A stretch of 11,960 nucleotides of DNA from Planctomycetaceae bacterium (GTDB lineage: Bacteria; Planctomycetota; Planctomycetia; Pirellulales; Thermoguttaceae): the NCBI GenBank assembly GCA_031256755.1, contig JAIRPZ010000335.1, positions 1 through 11,960 of the forward strand, read 5' to 3'. The translations under genes and the position numbers were made by a program. Under the pieces are notes generated by a model, which saw only the letters and a list, made by a program, of their open reading frames with translations, was not told the DNA's origin and ran no database searches. Numbering within the stretch: the stretch's first letter is position 1; each line of letters opens with the position of its first letter. Shown piece after piece: positions 7,032 through 11,960 of this stretch.

Positions 7032-7063
7032 TTTCGGTACTTGACAATTATCTTTTACCGAAA
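7032..7063. promoter_or_regulatory. Dyad around the -35 box of the Rrf2 gene
   Basis: TTTCGGTA (7032-7039) and TACCGAAA (7056-7063) are perfect 8-bp inverted arms around 16 bases that contain the -35 hexamer. The right arm ends exactly at the -10 box. Its sequence is unrelated to the AACTAATA dyad downstream, so it would be a site for a second regulator. This is inference from symmetry and position. Confidence 0.5.
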
Positions 7064-7069
7064 TATCAT
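7041..7069 (+). promoter_or_regulatory. Sigma70 promoter of the Rrf2 gene
   Basis: A perfect TTGACA (7041-7046) and TATCAT (7064-7069) are separated by the optimal 17 bases. The start of transcription would be about 7076, only 28 bases from the ATG. The box is embedded between two dyads, so the promoter is probably regulated. Confidence 0.8.
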
Positions 7070-7078
7070 TTCATCGTA

Positions 7079-7103
7079 AAATAATAGGAATATCGTATTA
7101 GTT
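7079..7103. promoter_or_regulatory. Predicted Rrf2 operator (autoregulation)
   Basis: Half-sites AAATAATA (7079-7086) and TATTAGTT (7096-7103) are separated by 9 bases; 15 of 16 positions match the dyad AACTAATA-N9-TATTAGTT. The site lies between the -10 box and the ATG, over the start of transcription and the weak AGGAA ribosome binding site, the classic place for a repressor. The same dyad occurs over the hcp promoter and inside hcp. Confidence 0.7.
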
Positions 7104-7544
7104 ATGAAATTATTCAAAAAAGAAACCGATTATGCTGTCCGAACACTTCTCTGTCTTGCCATGCAAGGTAAAGAAGATTACATCTCTATCACGGCACTTG
7201 CCGAAAAACAGCAGTTGCCCCTCAACTTTTTACGGCGAATCGGTTCACAACTCGTCAGTGCCGGAATTTTAGAAACAAAAGAAGGTGTCAACGGCGGAGT
7301 CCGGCTCGCAAAAATGCCCTATACCATCACCCTGCGGAAAATAATTGAGTTGTTTGACGGCAAAATGGAAATATCCGATTGCACTTTCCAAAAAGAATTG
7401 TGTCCGAACCGGAAAACTTGCGTGCTGCGCAGACGGATTTTGCAAATCGAAGAAAAACTTCTCGCCGAGTTTGACCGCATCACCCTGCAAACGCTGATAG
7501 ACGATATGAACACCGGTAAGAAAAAACGGCACACCGGAAGTTAA
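7104..7544 (+). CDS. Rrf2-family transcriptional regulator with Fe-S cysteine motif
   Basis: A 146-residue protein of normal Rrf2 length. The winged helix-turn-helix occupies about residues 1-75 (ETDYAVRTLLCLA, then ITALAEKQQLPLNFLRRIGSQL as the recognition region, then GGVRLAK as the wing). Three cysteines, C93, C100 and C106 (C-x6-C-x5-C), match the cluster ligands of Rrf2 sensors such as IscR and NsrR. A long helix (about 108-135) forms the dimer interface. It probably senses nitric oxide or redox state through its cluster and represses DNA when the cluster is intact. Its own promoter and the hcp promoter carry the same dyad, which makes an NsrR-like control of hcp the best reading, although overall identity to NsrR is not claimed. 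Its stop codon overlaps the stop of the convergent gene. Confidence 0.9.
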   Translation: MKLFKKETDYAVRTLLCLAMQGKEDYISITALAEKQQLPLNFLRRIGSQLVSAGILETKEGVNGGVRLAKMPYTITLRKIIELFDGKMEISDCTFQKELCPNRKTCVLRRRILQIEEKLLAEFDRITLQTLIDDMNTGKKKRHTGS

Positions 7545-7936
7545 AACCCGCAGCCGGTTCGCTCTCCGTTCATAAACCCGTTCAGCACGTTGCACAGCCG
7601 GTTATTGTTCATGTTGCCCTGCCATTGCTCAAACGGCAGTTGCGGCAGATACTCAACCGTTCCGTCCGTCAAAACCAATTCCAAACGGTGGCTTCCCTGA
7701 TTGCACAGCAGCGGCGGGAAACGTCCGAAAACCGGAAAACCGTTCTGCCAAAATTCGTCAACCGGTTCGCCGCGCCGGATGTCCGCAATATCGTCCCAAT
7801 CAAAGGTTGCCGTTTCTTCAATGTGCTTATACCGGCGGACAACTTCAAACGTTTTGTTATGAAGAAACATTGTCCACGAAGCATACGGTTGCCGCCATTG
7901 ATGATAGCACATAAAGAAAAATCCCACAATCCCCAT
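7541..7936 (-). pseudogene. Detached C-terminal part of a disrupted membrane protein gene
   Basis: A 131-residue frame starting at the ATG inside the left 10-bp target-site repeat. Its first residues (GIVGFFFMC) are only half of a membrane helix. They continue exactly the helix LMLPLPICAM of the upstream gene once the 109-bp element and one direct repeat are removed. After the helix comes a PH-like soluble region (TMFLHNKTFEVVRRYKHIEE, then HRLELVLTDGTVEYLP) that parallels the segments following the membrane helices in the upstream protein. It may still be translated by coupling, since the upstream stop is only 11 bases away, but as a fragment. The function of the intact protein is unknown. 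Its TAA overlaps the TAA of the Rrf2 gene. Confidence 0.75.
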
Positions 7937-7943
7937 AGCACAT
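7934..7943. repeat. Left 10-bp target-site duplication
   Basis: CATAGCACAT, identical to 8053-8062, lies directly outside the left terminal inverted repeat of the 109-bp element. It contains the ATG used by the 131-residue fragment. Confidence 0.85.
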
Positions 7944-8052
7944 CACGTCACCTGCAAAGTCGGTTTTTTGCTGTAAAATGTCGTGAAAACACCTTCCTAA
8001 ATTGCCTATATTGTCTAATATTTGTGAGTTTTAGGACTTTGCAGGCAACGTG
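7944..8052. mobile_element. 109-bp MITE-like element inserted in a membrane protein gene
   Basis: The left end CACGTCACCTGCAAAGTC (7944-7961) and the right end GACTTTGCAGGCAACGTG (8035-8052) are inverted repeats matching at 16 of 18 positions. Both ends abut perfect 10-bp direct repeats. The interior (7962-8034) is A/T-rich, codes for no transposase, and contains a second small dyad TCCTAAA/TTTAGGA. This is the structure of a non-autonomous miniature transposon moved by a transposase encoded elsewhere. Insertion supplied 34 foreign codons and a TGA stop (7950-7948) to the interrupted gene. A duplication of about 10 bp is longer than for most DDE families; I cannot assign the parent family from the ends. 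Confidence 0.85.
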
Positions 8053-9792
8053 CATAGCACATATCGGCAACGGCAACATCAGCATACTCATCGCGGCGAT
8101 ACGGAGACCATTCTGAAGTAATCCTGCCTGCCAATCTATGCGGAGCGTCCACAAAAACAGCGAAATACACAACGCCAATAAGCAAAGCAAAAAGCAAACA
8201 ATCCCGATGCGGTCTGACAGAGTCGGCAACGTCGACCTGTAATCAATGCGCAGCGTTTCCTCCGTTTGCGAAACCGTTAAACCGGGCAGTTCCGGCAGTG
8301 TGCATTGTTCCGTTTCCGATAACGGCGGCACCGGTTCGATGAAGTAATGGCTGCCGTTTTCTGTTTGACGGACAAAGCGGACATGATTCGGTTTATCAAT
8401 GCCGCCGGTTTCGTCAACGCCGCCGATACATGTCTCCGGCAATTCGTTGTCCTTATCATCAGAACCATCGACGCAAGTCCGCGGCACTGCCGGCGGATTT
8501 TTCCAAAGATACCGGTTGACTGTCCTGTTAATGTAATGCTTTTCTGCTGTCGATGCAGGAACGGCAAAGAATTTTTTGCGGTACGGCAGGAAAATGATTC
8601 CCCAAAACAGCGAGAACGTTGTCAGACAAAACACGCCGGTTTCCGTCCGCGGCACCGACCATTGCCGCTGCAAAAACAGCCAGCGAAGACGAAACCGCAC
8701 CGTTTCTTTATCAAAGTCGATGAACCGCTGCGTGAAGGTTGTCCAAAGCACGGCAGCAATACAAACGAAATGGAGACCGATGAACATCATTGCCGCTTGC
8801 CGCAGTTCCGCATTGCCGGCGGTTATTTCTATGACTTTTTGCCATGAACATTCAGAAATGCCGGCAAATATCAAGCCGAAGGAGAACACCGACACAAAGA
8901 CAAAGTACGCATAACAGGCGGTCATGATGTTGACGAAACGCGGTTTATAATGCAGGTGCAGACCGGTTTCGTCTTCGGTGAACGCTGCCCGGCATCGTTT
9001 CGGCGGAGTATGGAATTTCAGCCCGTTCACTTCAAATGCAGTCCCGCAAGCGGAACACGCGGTCACAACATCCGAATCCGCCGCATCACCGCTGCGGATA
9101 TTTGTTTGCGGTACTGCCGCATTGCACCGCGGACAAAGCACCGTGATTTCGCCGGTTCCATTTGACGGTGTTTCCGCAACCGTACCCGGCAACTTCAACA
9201 GCGGTTTGCCGTTGTACTGCATCGTTTCGAGAACGGAACGCCCCGGTTCGGGGAGGGGGATATTGACTCCCGCAGCATGTTTTGACGGCGGCACTTCTTT
9301 TTCAAATTCGTCCAGCACTTTGCGCAGTGAAGTGATTTCCCAATCTGCTGCGCCGAATGACAAGGTGAATTTTGCCGGTTCAAAATACCAGCCGATTTGC
9401 GGTTTATAAAACAGGTTTAGATTTTCAGGACGTTTGATACTTTTCGTAGAACCCTTGCCGAAAAACCAAGTTGTTTTCGTGATTTTTTCCGAATCAATGC
9501 GGAGCAGATATTGCTCTTTTTGAAGAAAGCCTAACAAAAGGGGAACCAGCGGCATTATTACTGCAAAAACGAAACAAAAGATAATGTCGTCCGGCACAAC
9601 AACAGGAACGGGTCGGAACACCAGCATGGTAAGCATCACTGCAAAAAGCGGCAGAGAAACAGGGGACAGTGTCCGTAACAGGTTTTGCCGGAGACGATAC
9701 AGAGCAGGCAAACGATGAACGAAGACCGCATCGGCAGTGCGGTAAATGTCAAGCGGCGGACGTTTGGTATTTAAGAAGGATTTCATTTTCAT
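7948..9792 (-). CDS. Multi-module membrane protein with zinc ribbon, truncated by element insertion
   Basis: A 614-residue frame. Residues 1-580 are native; 581-614 come from the inserted element. Module A has two membrane helices (about 40-60 and 68-90) followed by a soluble PH-like region (95-168). A zinc ribbon follows, with C220-x2-C223 and C246-x2-C249. Module B again has a short beta lead (LHLHYKPRF), two helices (about 287-311 and 332-352) and a soluble region (355-435). An acidic linker is followed by module C (LRIDYRSTL, helices about 526-550 and 563-580), which is cut in its second helix and continues in the 131-residue frame. No family is recognised. The protein probably sits in a membrane with cytosolic zinc ribbon and PH-like parts. 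No Shine-Dalgarno is visible; ATG at 9786 is an alternative start. Confidence 0.8.
   Translation of the reverse strand: MKMKSFLNTKRPPLDIYRTADAVFVHRLPALYRLRQNLLRTLSPVSLPLFAVMLTMLVFRPVPVVVPDDIIFCFVFAVIMPLVPLLLGFLQKEQYLLRIDSEKITKTTWFFGKGSTKSIKRPENLNLFYKPQIGWYFEPAKFTLSFGAADWEITSLRKVLDEFEKEVPPSKHAAGVNIPLPEPGRSVLETMQYNGKPLLKLPGTVAETPSNGTGEITVLCPRCNAAVPQTNIRSGDAADSDVVTACSACGTAFEVNGLKFHTPPKRCRAAFTEDETGLHLHYKPRFVNIMTACYAYFVFVSVFSFGLIFAGISECSWQKVIEITAGNAELRQAAMMFIGLHFVCIAAVLWTTFTQRFIDFDKETVRFRLRWLFLQRQWSVPRTETGVFCLTTFSLFWGIIFLPYRKKFFAVPASTAEKHYINRTVNRYLWKNPPAVPRTCVDGSDDKDNELPETCIGGVDETGGIDKPNHVRFVRQTENGSHYFIEPVPPLSETEQCTLPELPGLTVSQTEETLRIDYRSTLPTLSDRIGIVCFLLCLLALCISLFLWTLRIDWQAGLLQNGLRIAAMSMLMLPLPICAMHVACKVLKLTNIRQYRQFRKVFSRHFTAKNRLCR
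8053..8062. repeat. Right 10-bp target-site duplication
   Basis: CATAGCACAT, identical to 7934-7943, directly outside the right terminal inverted repeat. On the minus strand it encodes the last native residues (ending in CAM, M580) of the interrupted protein. Confidence 0.85.
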
Positions 9793-9861
9793 CGGCGGTT
9801 TCGTGCGGCAGTCCGGCGTTGTTTGTTGACGTTTATTTGTTTTGTCCGGCGGATATTATAA

Positions 9862-9890
9862 CGGTATTATCGCATAGCGGTATTATCGCA
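9862..9890. repeat. Short tandem repeat upstream of the membrane protein gene
   Basis: CGGTATTATCGCA occurs twice (9862-9874 and 9878-9890) with TAG between, a 16-bp period. Immediately beside it, the minus strand reads TATAAT (9860-9855), a perfect -10 hexamer pointing to the gene at 9792, but without a recognisable -35. The repeat would lie in the -15 to -45 region of such a promoter and could be an activator site. Confidence 0.5.
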
Positions 9891-9968
9891 GCCGCCCGCT
9901 GCGGCATCAAGGGAAAAGGCAAAAGCGGCAGCCGCTGTTTTTTCTTTCCGGCGGTTCCTGACGGGGGC

Positions 9969-9996
9969 TTGACACTTTTCTAACTAATACTAAAAT
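9969..9996 (+). promoter_or_regulatory. Sigma70 promoter of hcp
   Basis: A perfect TTGACA (9969-9974) and TAAAAT (9991-9996) are separated by 16 bases. Transcription would start about 10003, giving a leader near 60 bases that can form a small AGCCGC/GCGGCT hairpin (10009-10014 with 10030-10035). The predicted Rrf2 operator covers the -10 box. Confidence 0.75.
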
Positions 9997-10006
9997 AATA
10001 TCAGTT
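9982..10006. promoter_or_regulatory. Predicted Rrf2 operator over the hcp -10 box
   Basis: Half-sites AACTAATA (9982-9989) and TATCAGTT (9999-10006) with a 9-base spacer match 15 of 16 positions of the dyad AACTAATA-N9-TATTAGTT. Binding here would block RNA polymerase. A second overlapping dyad, CTAAAA (9990-9995) with TTTTAG (10005-10010), is also present. Confidence 0.7.
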
Positions 10007-10061
10007 TTAGCCGCATGGACATTTCTGCGGCGGCTCGTTTATCACCACAAGGAGAATTTCG

Positions 10062-11645
10062 ATGTCTATGTTCTGTTTCCAATGTGAACAAACCGCATCC
10101 TGCAAGGGATGCACCGTCAAAGGCGTTTGCGGCAAATTGCCGTCAACGTCCGCTTTACAGGACGAAATCGTCCAAACCGTCAAGGAGATGGCTGTATGCA
10201 ATCACGCTCTCCGGCAAAACGGAAAGAAAGATACGGCTGCCGACCGGTTAACGCTGGAGTTGCTTTTCGCAACGGTTACTAACGTCAACTTTGACGATAA
10301 CCGTTTATCCGAACTTTTACGGCAGGCACAGGAACTCCGCAGCCGGCTGCAACATGAAACCGGTGCGGCGTTGCCGCCGAAAATCCTGCGGGAAACGCTC
10401 GACGAAGATATTCATTCGCTGCGGGAACTGCTGCTTTACGGTATCAAAGGCACGGCGGCATACGCCTGTCACGCTTTGATTCTCGGCAAGGAAGATGATG
10501 CCGTGTATGCGTTTTTTGCGAAAGCATTGGCGGTGTTAGCGCAAAACATGGCAGCGGCGGATGAGTTGCTTGCGCTGAATAAGGAATGCGGACAAATCAA
10601 TTTCAAAGCGATGGAATTGCTTGATGCGGGCAACACGGAACATTTCGGACACCCTGTTCCGGCGGCAGTCCGTATTACGCCGAAGGCAGGGAAGGCGATT
10701 CTCGTTTCGGGACATGATTTGCTTGACCTCGAAGAATTGCTGATTCAAACCGGCGGCAAAGGCATTAACGTTTACACACACGGGGAAATGCTGCCTGCGC
10801 ACGGTTATCCGCAGTTAAAAAAGTATCCGCATCTTGCCGGCAATTACGGTTCGGCGTGGCAGAATCAGGAAAAGGAGTTCGCCGTTTTCCCCGGTGCTAT
10901 TCTCATGACGACAAACTGCATCCAAAATCCTATTAGTTATGCGCACAGGATTTTCACAACGGGATGTGTTGCGTGGAACGGTGTCAAACACATTCCTGAC
11001 AGAATATCCGGCAAGCCGAAAGATTTTACGCCGGTCATTGAAGCGGCATTGCAAGAGAGCGGATTTGCGGCGGATGAACAGGAACAAACCGTGCTGACCG
11101 GTTTCGGACACCATGCGGTTCTCGGCATTGCGGACAAAGTGATTGCGGCGGTGAAAGCGGGAAAGATTCGGCACTTCTTTCTCATCGGCGGCTGCGACGG
11201 GGCGAAAAGCGGGCGTAATTACTACACGGAACTTGCGGAAAAGATTCCGCAGGACTGCGTCATTCTCACTCTTGCCTGCGGGAAATACCGTTTTCATAAA
11301 CACTCTTTCGGCAGCATTGACATTGATGAAACAACAGCACTGCCGCGGTTATTGGACATCGGGCAGTGTAATGACGCATATTCAGCAATTCGGATTGCTG
11401 CGGCATTGGCGGAAGCGTTTGATACGGACGTGAACGGTTTGCCGTTATCGCTGATTTTGTCGTGGTATGAACAAAAGGCGGTTTGCATTTTGCTGACGCT
11501 GCTGTCGCTTGGCATAAAAAATATCAGGTTGGGACCGTCTCTTCCGGCATTTTTATCAACTAATATCTTAAACATATTAGTTGATACATTCGGCATTGCG
11601 CCGATAACTTCGCCGGATGAGGATTTGAAACAGATTCTCGGATAA
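10062..11645 (+). CDS. hcp: Hybrid cluster protein (hydroxylamine / NO reductase)
   Basis: A 527-residue Hcp. The N-terminal cluster cysteines are C5-x2-C8-x8-C17-x5-C23 (FCFQCEQ, then CTVKGVC), the spacing of the [4Fe-4S] type found in anaerobes, not the longer E. coli type. All eight hybrid-cluster ligands can be placed: H218 (SGHDL), E242 (THGEMLPAH), C286 (TTNC), C378 (IGGC), C406 (LAC), C436 (DIGQCNDAYSA), E470 and K472 (WYEQK). The enzyme reduces hydroxylamine in vitro; in bacteria its likely role is NO reduction and S-nitrosylation under anaerobic nitrosative stress. No hcr reductase gene is adjacent. AAGGAG (10049-10054) seven bases upstream favours the ATG at 10062 over the one at 10068. 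Near the 3' end the coding sequence carries a perfect operator-like palindrome. Confidence 0.96.
   Translation: MSMFCFQCEQTASCKGCTVKGVCGKLPSTSALQDEIVQTVKEMAVCNHALRQNGKKDTAADRLTLELLFATVTNVNFDDNRLSELLRQAQELRSRLQHETGAALPPKILRETLDEDIHSLRELLLYGIKGTAAYACHALILGKEDDAVYAFFAKALAVLAQNMAAADELLALNKECGQINFKAMELLDAGNTEHFGHPVPAAVRITPKAGKAILVSGHDLLDLEELLIQTGGKGINVYTHGEMLPAHGYPQLKKYPHLAGNYGSAWQNQEKEFAVFPGAILMTTNCIQNPISYAHRIFTTGCVAWNGVKHIPDRISGKPKDFTPVIEAALQESGFAADEQEQTVLTGFGHHAVLGIADKVIAAVKAGKIRHFFLIGGCDGAKSGRNYYTELAEKIPQDCVILTLACGKYRFHKHSFGSIDIDETTALPRLLDIGQCNDAYSAIRIAAALAEAFDTDVNGLPLSLILSWYEQKAVCILLTLLSLGIKNIRLGPSLPAFLSTNILNILVDTFGIAPITSPDEDLKQILG
10914..10938. promoter_or_regulatory. Weak operator-like half-site pair inside hcp
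   Basis: A perfect TATTAGTT (10931-10938) has AACT (10914-10917) at the exact outer position of a partner half-site, but the inner four bases do not match (12 of 16 overall). It overlaps conserved hcp codons, so chance is a serious alternative. Confidence 0.2.
11554..11586. promoter_or_regulatory. Perfect operator-like palindrome inside the 3' end of hcp
   Basis: TATCAACTAATAT (11554-11566) and ATATTAGTTGATA (11574-11586) are perfect 13-bp inverted arms around 7 bases. The core AACTAATA-N9-TATTAGTT has exactly the half-sites and spacing of the Rrf2 gene and hcp promoter sites. The codons here (TTA, ATA, TTA) are A/T-rich compared with the rest of the gene, as if the DNA itself were under selection. 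Confidence 0.6.
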
Positions 11646-11688
11646 GCAAGTGAAAAGACGGTATCTGCCGGCGTTCAGACATCTTCGG

Positions 11689-11960
11689 TCAGGCGTATCG
11701 GAGATGTCCCCAAACTCTCCGCAGAAAAACATCGGCCGTAAAAAGCACCATCGCCGCCGCAAGAAGCCATTGCCAAAGCGGAATGATTTGAGTTCCGCTG
11801 CGTCCGCCGGCAAGCAAAAGTTCTTCCGGCTTCGGCTGGTAGATTCCGCCGGTACGCTTCGCTATTTGTTTCAATAAATCCTCATTCGGCGGCTTGACAC
11901 GGAATTCCTCCGCAGAACCGACCGTTACATTCCGCATTTGCGAAAAGACCGTTTGTTCTC
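11689..11960 (-). CDS. C-terminal part of a BatA/vWA-like membrane protein (5' end beyond window)
   Basis: The frame is open to the right edge, so the gene's start is outside the window; the true protein is much longer. The visible end of about 90 residues has a soluble stretch (EEFRVKPPNEDLLKQIAKRTGG) with the feel of the end of a vWA or Aerotolerance BatA/BatB-type domain, where the formula 'LL..IA..TGG.Y' is typical, then a linker, one membrane helix (IPLWQWLLAAAMVLFTADVF) and a short basic tail (LRRVWGHLRYA). This layout is common in large planctomycete membrane proteins with vWA or glutamine-amidotransferase-like domains. It converges with hcp, leaving 43 bp between stops and no obvious terminator. 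Confidence 0.6.
   Translation of the reverse strand, partial: EQTVFSQMRNVTVGSAEEFRVKPPNEDLLKQIAKRTGGIYQPKPEELLLAGGRSGTQIIPLWQWLLAAAMVLFTADVFLRRVWGHLRYA

Larger units (their letters stand above)
6597..7103. other. Non-coding region between divergent tRNA and Rrf2 units
   Basis: About 500 bases without a convincing gene. A short minus-strand frame here translates to low-complexity sequence and I reject it. The region holds the tRNA promoter (6650-6677), two mutually exclusive hairpins (6886-6945), a purine-rich imperfect tandem repeat (6980-7014), and the Rrf2 promoter with two dyads (7032-7103). Confidence 0.6.

Noticed and set aside
6802..7047. 81-residue minus-strand frame rich in F and P
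   Set aside because: Its low-complexity start is the complement of the purine-rich repeat, and it crosses the Rrf2 promoter.
7944..8052. Reading the last 34 residues of the 614-residue frame as a real C-terminus
   Set aside because: They are encoded entirely within the inserted element and replace the second half of a membrane helix.
1..11960. Frequent GCCGG/TGCCGGC words as possible uptake or chi-like signals
   Set aside because: They are mostly inside coding regions in both orientations and may reflect codon use; without genome-wide counts no enrichment can be claimed.
1..11960. CRISPR arrays, rRNA, phage or defence genes
   Set aside because: No regularly spaced repeats, rRNA motifs or recognisable defence domains were seen.

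Overview
The window looks like a chromosomal segment of a planctomycete or close PVC relative. This is inferred from the protein repertoire, not from a marker gene: a GYF_2 protein with a SHOCT tail, a von Willebrand factor A (vWA) protein with a TonB-like N-terminal anchor, a secreted HExxH peptidase of the peptidase-MA type, a tiny lipoprotein, and the membrane-anchored C-terminus of a BatA-like protein. Hybrid cluster protein (Hcp) and an Fe-S Rrf2 regulator suggest an anaerobic or microaerobic life with nitrosative stress.

Layout. 1-481: leader region with a sigma70-like promoter and a strong imperfect hairpin. 482-1213 (+): GYF_2/DUF4429-like/SHOCT protein. 1340-2281 (-): vWA membrane protein, divergent from a small lipoprotein at 2451-2672 (+). 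6596-2683 (-): a probable transcription unit led by tRNA-Ala(GGC), then a GspF/PilC-family inner-membrane protein, dihydroorotase (pyrC) and a secreted metallopeptidase. 7104-7544 (+): Rrf2 regulator with its own near-consensus promoter. 9792-7541 (-): a large multi-module membrane protein gene broken in two. 10062-11645 (+): hcp. 11689-11960 (-): C-terminus of a gene entering from the right edge.

Two observations stand out. First, the membrane protein gene at 7541-9792 is interrupted by a 109-bp non-autonomous mobile element (7944-8052). It has 18-bp terminal inverted repeats (16/18 matching) lying directly inside perfect 10-bp direct repeats (7934-7943 and 8053-8062). Removing the element and one repeat copy fuses the 614-residue and 131-residue frames into one 710-residue frame with a continuous membrane helix across the junction. 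Second, the dyad AACTAATA-N9-TATTAGTT (at most one mismatch) occurs at three places: just before the Rrf2 gene's start codon, over the -10 box of hcp, and as a perfect extended palindrome inside the 3' end of hcp. This predicts a self-regulated Rrf2/Hcp nitrosative-stress regulon with a distinct operator.

Other points worth checking are a second dyad around the -35 box of the Rrf2 gene, an extra hydrophobic segment inserted in the second GspF domain, a tRNA heading an mRNA operon without an obvious terminator, and several dyads in intergenic DNA. All calls come from reading the sequence; no database search was run.
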